From Actinoplanes sichuanensis (GTDB lineage Bacteria; Actinomycetota; Actinomycetes; Mycobacteriales; Micromonosporaceae), in assembly GCF_033097365.1 (NCBI RefSeq), contig NZ_AP028461.1:11373501-11437500 (forward strand): DNA of 64,000 bases. Reading direction: 5' to 3'. The notes beneath the pieces are model-generated. The model saw nothing but the letters and a program-made list of their open reading frames with translations, was not told the DNA's origin and made no database searches. Below, piece by piece: positions 41,836 through 50,660 of the stretch. Within the stretch, counting starts at the first letter, position 1. Every line of letters starts with the position of its first letter. The position numbers and the translations under genes are program-made.

Positions 41836-44112
41836 TCACCACGCGGTCTCGCCTGGAGTCAAGTGGCGGCCGAGCAGGGCGCTCAGCGTCGCCAACGGTG
41901 CCGCCGCCCGGTCCGGGTCGATCTCGGCGAGCACTCCGGCCCGTGCCGCCCCACCCCCGGCGATCCGCTCGCCGATGGCCCGCCGCTCACCCGGATCGAA
42001 ACCGCCGAACGTACGCCGCAACAACGGCAGCACACTGTCGAACGCGTCCGTTGGAATGTCCGCCAGCCAGTCGTCCACCAGCGACAACAGCGCCTCGTCG
42101 TGGACCAGCAGCAGCCCGCCCCCGGACAGGAACCCCTCCACCCAGGCCGCCGCGTGCGCCGGTGGCGTCCCGATGGTCAGCGGCAGCCGCAGCCTCCGGC
42201 GCACCTCGGCACCGTCCAGCCGGCCGGCGTCCGACAGTAACCGGGTCAGCCGCCCGGCGGGCAGTCCGTGCAGCCCCGGCCGGGACGCCAACGATCCGAT
42301 CGTGACCAGCCAGCGGTCCCGTAACGACTCGTCGTCGAGAAGCCCGACCGCCCGGTGCACCCCGTCCATGCCGTCCCGCAACTGCCGGGCCGCCTCGTCG
42401 GAGAGTGCACCGGCCGCCGACGGCAGCGCCGCGCACACCCGGCCCAACAGGCTCGCCGTCACCGTGGCCAGCCCGGCCACGTCGGTGCGGCGGACGTCCC
42501 CGTACCGCAAGGTTCGGGCCAGCGCCGGGATCGCCGCCATCAGGTGATGCACGTCGGTGTCCAGCGCGGCGCGGGTGTCCAGAGCGGCGAGCACCGACGG
42601 ATACGCCCCGGCGAGATCCGCGAGCAGGCAGGTCTCCACCAGTTCGGTGACCTCGGCCAGGGTCGCCGCCTCCCGGGCGCGCCGGGTGACCCGGGCGGTC
42701 GCCGCCGCCACCACGGTCGTGCCCCACATGCTGCCCTCGACCAGCCGGACCGCGAACTCCGGCTGCCACGCCAGCCGCCATTCCTCCCGGAACGTTCCGG
42801 TCCCGCGCCGGGCCGCGGCCCGCTGCCCCCACGGCACCCCCAGAACCGTGAGCCGATGCAGCAACCGGCTGCGTTTGAGGTCGTTGTCCTGCCGCAGATC
42901 CAGGTCGAGAGGGCGCTCGGTGGCCTCCGGCTTGAGCCGCAACGACCGTTGCTGCGCGGTCAGGTCCCGCACCAGCGGCACCGACGGCATGTCCTCCGGC
43001 ACTGTCCCGAGACGCTCGCCGACGACCAGCCGACGAGCGATCAACTCGGACCGCAACGGCTCGCCGTCACACATCACCGCCTCGGCGGCCTCGGTCACCT
43101 CGGCCAGCCCGGCGAGCGGTCGCCCGCGCATCGTGGCCAGGGCTTCCGCGAGCCGTACGGCCTCGATCACGTGCGCCGACGAGGTGGGCACCCCTTCGGC
43201 CCGCAGCACACCCGCCGCGTCCACCAGCCAGCGGGCGACCACGTCGTCCCCGGTGGTGAACAGGTGGTGATACCAGCCCGGCGACCGCACCCCGGCCCCG
43301 TAGCCCGACCACGACGCGAGCCGCCCGTAGGTCCACGGCACCCAGGTGAACGCCACCTTCCCCCTACGCCGCCCCTTGAGCAGCGCGGTGTCGTCCTTGA
43401 CGGCGACCTTCCGGGTCAGCGCCGGCACGTGCCACGCCCCGCACACCACGGCGATGTCGTGGTGCCGGCGGCGCTCCTCCCGCAGCACCGACCGCATGAA
43501 CGCCTCGCGCACCAGATCGTCCGGATCCTCCGGCGCGTGCTCCCGGATGGCGGCCATCGCCTCGGCGACCGCCTCGAACGCCGGCATACCCCGGTGCTCG
43601 ACGACGTCCTCCCACCAGCGCTCCGGATCGTCGTACCCGGCCGCGGCCGCCAGCTCCGCGATCGGATCCACCGGCCGCACCGGCCCCACGTCGACGGCGG
43701 GCTCACCGCCCGAGCCGGAGTCCGGGGCGACTCCGGACGGCGGACGGACGGCGCTCCTGGTCGCGGCCTCCGGCGGCGTCTCGGTGTCCGCCGACGGCGC
43801 GACGCGGTAGCCGTACGGAAGATCGAAGAAACGGACGCGGACGCCGCGCCGGACCGCCCATCGGATGGCCTGCCATTCCGGTGAGAAGACCGCGAACGGC
43901 CAGAACGCCGCCTTCCCCGGGTCGTCGACGGCGTAGCCGAGCAGGGCGACGGGCGGCTCCAGGCCGCCGTCGGCGGCCCACCGGACCAGGTCGTCGGCTT
44001 CCGGCGGGCCCTCGATCAGCAGCACCTCCGGCGGGTGCGCGTCGAGTTCCCGCACCACCGCGCGGGCCGAGCCCGGACCGTGGTGCCGGATCCCGTAGAT
44101 CCGTTCAGGCAT
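41836..44112 (-). CDS. DUF5682 family protein
   Basis: 758 residues beginning MPERIYGIRHHGPGSARAV, with blocks PEVLLIEGPPEADDLV, FFDLPYG, REAFMRSVLREE, AVVCGAWHVPAL and the later LLLVHDEALLSLVDDWLA. These match DUF5682, a large soluble family with a TraB/PrgY- or haem-type fold at its N-terminus as far as I recall, and no known activity. Its ATG overlaps the MoxR stop by eight bases (ATGCCTGA). It is a constant member of SWIM/MoxR/VWA operons. Confidence 0.88.
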   Translation of the reverse strand: MPERIYGIRHHGPGSARAVVRELDAHPPEVLLIEGPPEADDLVRWAADGGLEPPVALLGYAVDDPGKAAFWPFAVFSPEWQAIRWAVRRGVRVRFFDLPYGYRVAPSADTETPPEAATRSAVRPPSGVAPDSGSGGEPAVDVGPVRPVDPIAELAAAAGYDDPERWWEDVVEHRGMPAFEAVAEAMAAIREHAPEDPDDLVREAFMRSVLREERRRHHDIAVVCGAWHVPALTRKVAVKDDTALLKGRRRGKVAFTWVPWTYGRLASWSGYGAGVRSPGWYHHLFTTGDDVVARWLVDAAGVLRAEGVPTSSAHVIEAVRLAEALATMRGRPLAGLAEVTEAAEAVMCDGEPLRSELIARRLVVGERLGTVPEDMPSVPLVRDLTAQQRSLRLKPEATERPLDLDLRQDNDLKRSRLLHRLTVLGVPWGQRAAARRGTGTFREEWRLAWQPEFAVRLVEGSMWGTTVVAAATARVTRRAREAATLAEVTELVETCLLADLAGAYPSVLAALDTRAALDTDVHHLMAAIPALARTLRYGDVRRTDVAGLATVTASLLGRVCAALPSAAGALSDEAARQLRDGMDGVHRAVGLLDDESLRDRWLVTIGSLASRPGLHGLPAGRLTRLLSDAGRLDGAEVRRRLRLPLTIGTPPAHAAAWVEGFLSGGGLLLVHDEALLSLVDDWLADIPTDAFDSVLPLLRRTFGGFDPGERRAIGERIAGGGAARAGVLAEIDPDRAAAPLATLSALLGRHLTPGETAW

Positions 44113-45190
44113 CGCGGGCGGCCCGGTAGAAGTCGAGCCAGCCGGACCGCTCCCGGACCACCGTCTCCAGATACTCGCGCCAGACCACGCCGTCCGACAC
44201 CGGGTCCTTGATCACCGCGCCGACGATGCCGGCGGCCACATCGCCGGGATGCAGCGTGCCGTCACCGAAGTGGGCGGCCAGCGCCATCCCGTTGGTCACC
44301 ACCGAGATGGCCTCGGCCGTCGAGAGGGTCCCGGTCGGCGACTTCAAGGTGGTACGGCCGTCCTCCGTCATCCCGGACCGCAACTCCCGGAAGACCGTCA
44401 CCACCCGGCGGATCTCCTCCATCGCGGCCGGCACCTCGGGCAGTTCCAGGGCCCGGCCGAGCTGGGCGACCCGCCGCGCGACGATCTCCACCTCGTCGTC
44501 GGCGCTGGCCGGCATCGGCAGCACCACCGTGTTGAACCGGCGCCGCAACGCGCTGGACAGCTCGTTGACCCCGCGGTCCCGGTCATTGGCGGTGGCGATC
44601 AGGTTGAACCCGCGCCGCGCCTGGACCTCGGTGTTCAGCTCGGGAACCGGCAGCGTCTTCTCGGACAACACGGTGATCAGTGCGTCCTGCACGTCGGACG
44701 GCACCCGGGTCAGCTCCTCGACGCGGGCGATCGACCCGGTCCGCATGGCCCGCATGATCGGGCTCGGCACCAGCGCCGCGTCGGTCGGTCCTTCGGCGAG
44801 CAGGCGGGCATAGTTCCACCCGTAGCGGATCGCCTCCTCGGCGGTGCCCGCGGTGCCCTGCACGAGCAGTGTCGAGTCACCGGAGACGGCCGCCGCGAGA
44901 TGCTCGGACACCCACGTCTTGGCGGTGCCGGGCACCCCGAGCAGCAGCAGCGCCCGGTCGGTGGCCAGGGTGGAGACGGCCACCTCCATGAGTCGACGTG
45001 GCCCCACGTACTTCGGGGTGATCTTGGCGCCGTCGCCGAGCAGATAGGTGACGACGGCCTGCGGCGACAGTCGCCAGCCGGGCGGACGGGGCCGGTCGTC
45101 GGCCGCCGCGAGCAGGGCCAATTCCTCGGAATACTGGTCCTCGGCGTGCGGTCGCAGAGTCTCCGAGGTCGGGGTCGTGCCGTCGTTCAC
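44105..45190 (-). CDS. MoxR-type AAA+ ATPase
   Basis: 361 residues from the GTG at 45190, which overlaps the SWIM/DUF5691 stop (GTGA); an in-frame upstream extension is discarded. Walker A is GVPGTAKT; the Walker B region reads ARVEELTRVPSDVQDALI, with Glu where ADE is usual; sensor 1 is LIATAND and the arginine-finger region is LRRRF. MoxR ATPases remodel proteins together with VWA partners, here encoded two genes downstream. The stop overlaps the DUF5682 start. Confidence 0.9.
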   Translation of the reverse strand: MNDGTTPTSETLRPHAEDQYSEELALLAAADDRPRPPGWRLSPQAVVTYLLGDGAKITPKYVGPRRLMEVAVSTLATDRALLLLGVPGTAKTWVSEHLAAAVSGDSTLLVQGTAGTAEEAIRYGWNYARLLAEGPTDAALVPSPIMRAMRTGSIARVEELTRVPSDVQDALITVLSEKTLPVPELNTEVQARRGFNLIATANDRDRGVNELSSALRRRFNTVVLPMPASADDEVEIVARRVAQLGRALELPEVPAAMEEIRRVVTVFRELRSGMTEDGRTTLKSPTGTLSTAEAISVVTNGMALAAHFGDGTLHPGDVAAGIVGAVIKDPVSDGVVWREYLETVVRERSGWLDFYRAARDA

Positions 45191-48100
45191 TGGAGCTCCT
45201 GAAGCATCTCGTGGCGGAAGGTGAGAGTGCGGGCGAGTTCGGCGACCGGGCGGACCCGGGCCGGGTCGACGATCTGGTCGAGGCCGGCGGCCAGTCGCCC
45301 GGCCAGGTCGGCGTAGCCGGGTGGCATGGCCAGTCCGGCCGCCCGGCAGAGCTCGCCGAGCTGCCAGGTGTGCCGGTCGGTACGGGCCCGCTGCTCGACC
45401 GCCTCCAGGACGGCCACCGAGAGTCCGTCCGGCCACGGCCCCGGATGCAGCCCGAGCAGCCGCTGGGCCGAACCGTCCTCGGAGCGCAGTGCCGCGGTGG
45501 CGAGCCGGGCCAGCACATCCGGCGGCAGCACCAGGTGCAGATCCCACCGGACGGCCTCCCGCAGCATCCCGTTGTCGGCCGCGAGCAGCGCCGAAGCCCA
45601 CCGGGCGTCCCGCTGGACGACGGCCGCCTTGGCCCACCCGTGCAGCAGCGGATTGGCCCAGTCGTGCCCACGGGCCGCCGCGATCCACCCGGCGGGTTCA
45701 AGCCGTGCGCCGCCCAGGCGATCCGGCAGACCGCCCCGCGACCCACCCGACCCGACCCCCACCGCACCGGAGCCCGAGCCGATCCCCGCCGCACCGGGGC
45801 CTGCGGCGGGCCCTGACGTGCCGGGGCCTGCGCCGATCCCCGACGCACCGGAGCCCGCGCCGGGCCCTGACGTGTCGGGGCCCTCACCGAGCCCCGACGG
45901 GCCGGGTTCGGGGCCGGTCCAGGTGTCGAGTGGTGTGCCGGCCAGCACCTCCTCGAGGAGCCACGCCCCCACACCGACGCCGCGGACCGGCGTCGCGCCG
46001 ACGCCGTCGCGCCGCAGGTCACGGTCGAGTTCGGTGGGTGGTTCGACGGTCAGCCGCCCGGACTCGCCGCGCCGGACCGCGGCGTGGGCCCGGGCGGCCA
46101 TCCGCCTGCCGAGAGCGGCCCCGGGCAGTTGCCGCAGCAGATCGAGCGCCGCCTCGCGGACCTCCTTGCGCCGGTCGTCGAGGGCGCGTTCGAGGAGTGG
46201 TTCGTCGGCGGCGGACAGCCCGGGACCGAACGTCGCGAGGAACCGGGCACGGTTCTCCGACGATTCCTCAGCCCAGGTGCTTTCCAACAACTCCCGGGCC
46301 CGGCCGGGATCGGTGGCCCGCAACGCGGTGAGGTGACCGAGGCGTTCGGAGGTGGTCGCCATGGTCCACTCGCAAGTCAGGGCCGTGGCCGCCTCGTTGA
46401 GCAGCCAGCGCCAGTCGGCGCGCCGCGCGGCCAGCCAGGCCCCGCGCCGCCCGGCGACCCGGGCCAGGTCGGCGCGCACCGATGTGTTGCGGCGACCGGC
46501 CTCCAGCAGATCCGGAAGGATCACCGGCGGCACGACACCACCCCGCGCCGCGGCGGCGGTCAACCACTGGGCCAGCAGCTCCTGCTCGTGGTGGCCACCG
46601 CCGGGGGCCCCGCCGCCGAGGATCCGGGCCAGCCGCGCCCCGGCCGCCGCCGGCAGGGGAGTGTCGGTCTCGGCCGGGGCGGCGGCCAGCGGAACCCGTC
46701 CGCTCTCCGGCTCGACCCCGGCCCGTCGGCAGACCAACGCCACCGCCGCCGCCTCGAGAAGAGCAGCTCCAGCCCCATCCCCGTCAAGAGCAGACGGAGA
46801 AGGGCCCTGAACCGCAGATACAGAGGCGCCGGGAATGCCAGAAAAATCAGGTGATGGTGGGTTGCTGACGCTCGGAATGCCGGAAAGGCCAGGACGAACT
46901 GAAGCCGAATAGTCCGAACTGACCGGAGAATCCGAAGCGGCGGCGGCGGCGGCGGCGGTGGCGGCGGCAGAGGCGGTGGCGGAGGTGGTGGCGGTGCCGG
47001 CGGTGGTGGCGGCGGAGGTGGTGGCGGCAGAGGCGGAGGGGGTGGCGGAGGTGGTTGTGGCGGAGGCGGCAGAGGCGGAGGGGGAGGTGGTGGCGGTGGC
47101 AGGGGAAGCGGAGTGTGCGGGATGGCCGGCACTGGCCCCGGGCGGAGGGCCCGCCGCTGAAGCGGAGGCCAGATCGACCGTCAGGGCACCGACTCGCAGC
47201 GAGGACGCCGACCACGGCCGCCGCCCGGTGCCGAGCAGGGCGGCCGTCAACAGTTCGGGTGGCAACTCGGCTGAGCGCCGCGCCCCGGAGTCCGGCACCG
47301 GTGGCGCGGCCGGGACGAATCGCCCCTCCGCCCAGGCCGCGAGTGGTCGCAACCCGGCCGGTGACCACTCCGCGGCGACGGTGGCCGGAGCGGCACCGGC
47401 GGCCGCGAGCAGCCACCACGGCTCGCGGTGGCCCGGCGCGAGGGGCAGGGCGGATCCCTCGGCGTCGACCAGGAAGCCGTCCGCCGTCGGTCGGACCGCG
47501 GACAGCAGCATCGGTGCGTCGTACCGCCAGGGGTCGGCAGCGATGAGTGCCGCCGACCGGGACAAGCCCGCCCGGATCGACCCGGCGCCGTCGGGGGAGC
47601 CGAACGGCTCGGCCGCCGAGACGCGCTCGGCGACCAGCGCCCGCAGCGGCGCCGCGCTCGGATGAAAGCACAGGTCACCGCGGAACTCGGTGCCCGGGAC
47701 CAGATCGACGGCCAGGGGCTGGCCGGGTGCCGCGAACGACAGGACCAGCGCGAATCGCCCGGCCGAACCGTGCAGCCAGGTCCGGCGGCTGGTCAGCGAA
47801 CCCTCGTCGGTCTCCACCTGCCCGAGAACCTGCCAGCGATCACTGACCCGGGGCCCGGCCAGCACCTCCTCGGACGGGGTGGGAAAACCGATCCGCGACC
47901 GGACGGTGGCCGCCAGCCCCGGATCGAGCGTGCCCAGCCGGGAATGACCGGCGACCAGCAGCCGCAGCAGCGCCAGCTCGCCGAGCAGACGGTCGGCCCA
48001 GTGTGGCCCGACCCCGGCGAAGCCGCCGAGCCGACGGACCGCGCCGGCCGCCCCGGGGGCCTGCGCGTCGACCAGCCGGGCCGCCATCGTCTCGAACGGC

Positions 48101-48561
48101 TCCGGACCGGACCGGCCGGCCACCGCCAGACCCTGCTCGATCTGGTCGTCGAGCCATCGCCGCAGCTCGGCCAGACCACCGGCGACCCGGTCGGCGCGGC
48201 CCTGGGCGCGCTTGGCCGCGGCCACCGGATCGGGGGTGGAGGTCGCTTTGGGCCGGGCCCGTGCGGCCTGCCACCGGGCGGCGAAGTCGGGCGCCGGGAG
48301 ATCGGCGGCACCCGACTCGGACCAGCGCAACAACAGGCCGAGCACGTGCTTGCAGGGGATCTTGCGACTCGGGCAGGAGCACTTGAAAGCCGGCCCGGTC
48401 AGGTCGGCGGCGACCTGGTAACCCCGACACAGTCCCCAGAGGATGTCGCCGGTCCGGCCGGTGGTGGAGAACTGGCCGGCGGCTCCGCGCGCGTTGCGCA
48501 GCGAGGCGGGATCGGGCGCTAGCGCCTCGACCTGGGCGGCGGACCACCGTTCAACTGACAC
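45187..48561 (-). CDS. SWIM zinc-finger and DUF5691 fusion protein
   Basis: 1124 residues from the GTG at 48561. The SWIM finger CSCPSRKIPCKH has Cys61, Cys63, Cys70 and His72. The SWIM-type protein runs to about 430; DUF5691-like sequence then begins at LPPELLTAALLGTGRRPW and resumes at ALLEAAAVALVCRRAG. Between them lies an Ala/Ser/Thr low-complexity insert (about 465-550), and a Gly/Pro/Ser-rich linker is near 880-945. The two parts are, as I recall, usually separate neighbouring genes, so this is a fusion. It is the first gene of the operon, with TAGGGT six bases before the start (leaderless). SWIM fingers bind nucleic acid or protein. Confidence 0.87.
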   Translation of the reverse strand: MSVERWSAAQVEALAPDPASLRNARGAAGQFSTTGRTGDILWGLCRGYQVAADLTGPAFKCSCPSRKIPCKHVLGLLLRWSESGAADLPAPDFAARWQAARARPKATSTPDPVAAAKRAQGRADRVAGGLAELRRWLDDQIEQGLAVAGRSGPEPFETMAARLVDAQAPGAAGAVRRLGGFAGVGPHWADRLLGELALLRLLVAGHSRLGTLDPGLAATVRSRIGFPTPSEEVLAGPRVSDRWQVLGQVETDEGSLTSRRTWLHGSAGRFALVLSFAAPGQPLAVDLVPGTEFRGDLCFHPSAAPLRALVAERVSAAEPFGSPDGAGSIRAGLSRSAALIAADPWRYDAPMLLSAVRPTADGFLVDAEGSALPLAPGHREPWWLLAAAGAAPATVAAEWSPAGLRPLAAWAEGRFVPAAPPVPDSGARRSAELPPELLTAALLGTGRRPWSASSLRVGALTVDLASASAAGPPPGASAGHPAHSASPATATTSPSASAASATTTSATPSASAATTSAATTAGTATTSATASAAATAAAAAAASDSPVSSDYSASVRPGLSGIPSVSNPPSPDFSGIPGASVSAVQGPSPSALDGDGAGAALLEAAAVALVCRRAGVEPESGRVPLAAAPAETDTPLPAAAGARLARILGGGAPGGGHHEQELLAQWLTAAAARGGVVPPVILPDLLEAGRRNTSVRADLARVAGRRGAWLAARRADWRWLLNEAATALTCEWTMATTSERLGHLTALRATDPGRARELLESTWAEESSENRARFLATFGPGLSAADEPLLERALDDRRKEVREAALDLLRQLPGAALGRRMAARAHAAVRRGESGRLTVEPPTELDRDLRRDGVGATPVRGVGVGAWLLEEVLAGTPLDTWTGPEPGPSGLGEGPDTSGPGAGSGASGIGAGPGTSGPAAGPGAAGIGSGSGAVGVGSGGSRGGLPDRLGGARLEPAGWIAAARGHDWANPLLHGWAKAAVVQRDARWASALLAADNGMLREAVRWDLHLVLPPDVLARLATAALRSEDGSAQRLLGLHPGPWPDGLSVAVLEAVEQRARTDRHTWQLGELCRAAGLAMPPGYADLAGRLAAGLDQIVDPARVRPVAELARTLTFRHEMLQELQ
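46937..47112 (+). repeat. GGN-rich low-complexity tract inside the SWIM/DUF5691 gene
   Basis: About 175 bases on the plus strand consist almost wholly of GGC/GGT/GGA triplets with runs of three or more G. They encode the Ala/Ser/Thr insert on the minus strand. The tract is likely to vary in length and could form G-quadruplexes on the plus strand. Confidence 0.8.
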
Positions 48562-48622
48562 ACGACGACCCTAGGCCCGGGGTACGACGTTTTTCCGCCC
48601 CCGCACGCGGCACACTGGTGAC

Positions 48623-49267
48623 GTGCGGGTGATCGTTTTCGGGGCGACCGGGATGGTGGGTCAGGGTGTGCTGCGAGAGTGCCTGCTCGCGCCGGATGTG
48701 ACCGAGGTGCTGGTGGTGACCCGCCGCCCGACGGGTGTCGAGCATTCGAAACTGCGTGAGGTGATGCTCGACGACTTCGCCGACCTGAGCCCGATCGCCG
48801 GCGAGCTCACCGGTTATGACGCCTGTTTCTACTGCCTGGGCGTGTCATCGGTGGGGATGGACGAGGCGGCCTACACCCGGGTGTCCTACGACTTCCCGAT
48901 GGCCGCGGCCCGGCTGCTGGCCCCGCTCGGCGAGGACCTGACCTTCGTCTACGTCTCCGGTGAGGGCACCGACGCGGACAGCCGTCTGATGTGGTCCCGG
49001 GTGAAGGCCCGCACCGAGCGGGAGATCATGGCGATGTTCCGCAACGGCTTCGCCTTCCGTCCCGGGTTCATCCAGCCCACGCACGGTGTGCGCGCGAAGA
49101 CCGGCTGGTACGACACCGCCTACACGGTGATCGCGCCGCTGGTCCCGCTGATCCGCCGGGTCGCGCCGCGCTACATCACCACCACCGACGAGCTCGGCCG
49201 GGCCATGCTGCGTGCCGCCCGCGGCGGTTACGTCGAGCGCATCGTCACGACGGCGGACATGCACTGA
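48623..49267 (+). CDS. NAD(P)-binding, NmrA/epimerase-like protein
   Basis: 214 residues from the GTG at 48623. The Rossmann motif FGATGMVGQGVL is at the N-terminus, followed by VLVVTRRP, YDACFYCLGVSSVGMDEAAYTRVSYD and FVYVSGEGTD. The C-terminal half (FRPGFIQPTHG, LIRRVAPRYITTTDELGRAML) matches small NAD-dependent epimerase/dehydratase-like proteins resembling HTATIP2. It is divergent from the SWIM operon with only 61 bases between. Its 3' two thirds are overlapped by the antisense end of the EamA frame. Confidence 0.85.
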   Translation: MRVIVFGATGMVGQGVLRECLLAPDVTEVLVVTRRPTGVEHSKLREVMLDDFADLSPIAGELTGYDACFYCLGVSSVGMDEAAYTRVSYDFPMAAARLLAPLGEDLTFVYVSGEGTDADSRLMWSRVKARTEREIMAMFRNGFAFRPGFIQPTHGVRAKTGWYDTAYTVIAPLVPLIRRVAPRYITTTDELGRAMLRAARGGYVERIVTTADMH

Positions 49268-50095
49268 CGACTGTCCCCACACGACCGCGCCGAAGGCCAG
49301 CGTCATCCCGGCCAGCTGCACCGGGGTCAGCGTCTGGCCGAGCGCGGCCCAGCCGACCACCGTCGCGGTGAGCGGCGCGAACAGGCTGAGCAGCGACACC
49401 CGCGCCGCCGGTAGGCGATCCAGCCCGCGGAACCAGAGCGTGTAGGCCAGCGCCGTCCCGATCAGGCTCAGGTAGCCGTACCCCCAGAGGTTTGTCACTG
49501 ACAGTGCGGGAATCGGACCCTCCGCCAGGAGGGTGACCGGGACCAGCAGCAGACCTCCCATGGTCAATTGCCAGCCGGTCACGGTGAGCAATGAGACGCC
49601 GGGGCGGCCCCAGCGCTTGGTGAGGACCAGGCCGAACGCCATCGAGCCGGCGCCGGCCAGGCCGGCGAGGACACCGATCGGGTCCAGGCGGGCGGAGGCG
49701 GTCAGCACCGCGAGGGAGACGCCGAAAACCCCGATCAAACCCGCGGCGACGGTACGGCCGGAGACGCGCTCGGACAGCAGGAGCACGCTGAGGCCGGCCA
49801 CGAGCAGCGGTTGAACCGCCCCGAGGACCGCCGCCATCCCGCCCGGCAGCCGGTAGGCGCTGACGAAGAGCAGCGCGAAGAAGATGCCGATGTTGAGCGC
49901 ACCGAGCACCGCCGACTTCCACCACCAGGCGCCGCGCGGCAACCGGCGGGTGATGGCGAGCAGCACCAGACCCGCCGGCAGCGCCCGCAGCATCCCGCTG
50001 AGCAGCGGCCGATCGGGCGGCAGGAACTCGGTGGTGACCGCATACGTCGTCCCCCACAGCACCGGCGTGAGGGCGGTGACCATCAGTGTCCGCAT
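48845..50095 (-). CDS. EamA/DMT-family transporter with antisense C-terminal extension
   Basis: 416 residues from the ATG at 50095 (GGGAG upstream). The first about 275 residues hold ten membrane segments of the drug/metabolite transporter family (MVTALTPVLWGTTYAV..., AYTLWFRGLDRLPAARVSLLSLFAPLTATVVGWAALGQTLTP). The family normally ends here, but no stop occurs and the frame continues 140 residues through the antisense strand of the NmrA-like gene to 48845. The added part is hydrophilic and resembles GC-biased antisense sequence. A one-base shift near 49262 would meet a TGA about ten codons on. It is divergent from the MarR gene and is likely regulated by it. Confidence 0.8.
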   Translation of the reverse strand: MRTLMVTALTPVLWGTTYAVTTEFLPPDRPLLSGMLRALPAGLVLLAITRRLPRGAWWWKSAVLGALNIGIFFALLFVSAYRLPGGMAAVLGAVQPLLVAGLSVLLLSERVSGRTVAAGLIGVFGVSLAVLTASARLDPIGVLAGLAGAGSMAFGLVLTKRWGRPGVSLLTVTGWQLTMGGLLLVPVTLLAEGPIPALSVTNLWGYGYLSLIGTALAYTLWFRGLDRLPAARVSLLSLFAPLTATVVGWAALGQTLTPVQLAGMTLAFGAVVWGQSSVHVRRRDDALDVTAAGGTQHGPAELVGGGDVARRDPADQRDQRRDHRVGGVVPAGLRAHTVRGLDEPGTEGEAVAEHRHDLPLGAGLHPGPHQTAVRVGALTGDVDEGQVLAERGQQPGRGHREVVGHPGVGRLVHPHR

Positions 50096-50120
50096 GAGAC
50101 CCAACTCCCTCGACAGAAAG

Positions 50121-50138
50121 TATCTCGACGTAAAGATA
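50121..50138. promoter_or_regulatory. MarR-type operator candidate
   Basis: TATCT-N2-ACGT-N2-AGATA, an 18-bp palindrome with 14 of 18 positions symmetric, lies in the divergent promoter between the EamA and MarR-family genes. MarR proteins usually bind such sites near their own gene. Confidence 0.55.
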
Positions 50139-50168
50139 AACTTTGCCGAGAAGCTTGTCATCAAGAGA

Positions 50169-50660
50169 ATGGAGAACGTGACCGACGACATCGACCGGAT
50201 CCTGGCCCAGTGGGCCGACGAACGCCCCGACCTGGACACCGAGGCGATGGGCGTTTTCGGACGCATCTACCGCCTGTCCCGCCTGGCCGGGGATGCCACC
50301 GAGCGCGCCTACGCCAGGTTCGGGATAGCCCGCGCCGACTTCGACGTGCTGGCCACCCTGCGGCGTTCAGGCGCCCCGTTCCAGTTGTCGCCGGGCGCGC
50401 TGGCCGCGTCGATGATGCTGAGCACCGGCGGCACCACGGCCCGCCTCGACCGGCTGGAGAAGGCCGGCCTGGTGGCCCGTTCCCCCGACCCGAACGACCG
50501 CCGGGGCATCCTGGTCCGCCTCACCCCGGAGGGCCGGGCCATCGCCGACGAGGCGGTCACCGCCGGCCTGGCCGAGCAGCAGCGCCTGCTGGCCCATCTT
50601 CCCCCGGCGAAGCGGGCCCAGATCGGCGAACTGTTACGCGACCTTCTGAACGGCCTCTGA
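50169..50660 (+). CDS. MarR-family transcriptional regulator
   Basis: 163 residues from the ATG at 50169 (a GTG at 50178 is possible). The winged helix-turn-helix is visible: FDVLATLRRSGAPFQLSPGALAASMMLSTGGTTARLDRLEKAGLVARSPDPNDRRGILVRLTPEG. Flanking helices form the dimer interface. It is divergent from the EamA transporter across a palindromic site, so it probably represses that gene and itself in response to a small ligand. Its 3' end overlaps the convergent GST-like gene by 27 bases. Confidence 0.9.
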   Translation: MENVTDDIDRILAQWADERPDLDTEAMGVFGRIYRLSRLAGDATERAYARFGIARADFDVLATLRRSGAPFQLSPGALAASMMLSTGGTTARLDRLEKAGLVARSPDPNDRRGILVRLTPEGRAIADEAVTAGLAEQQRLLAHLPPAKRAQIGELLRDLLNGL

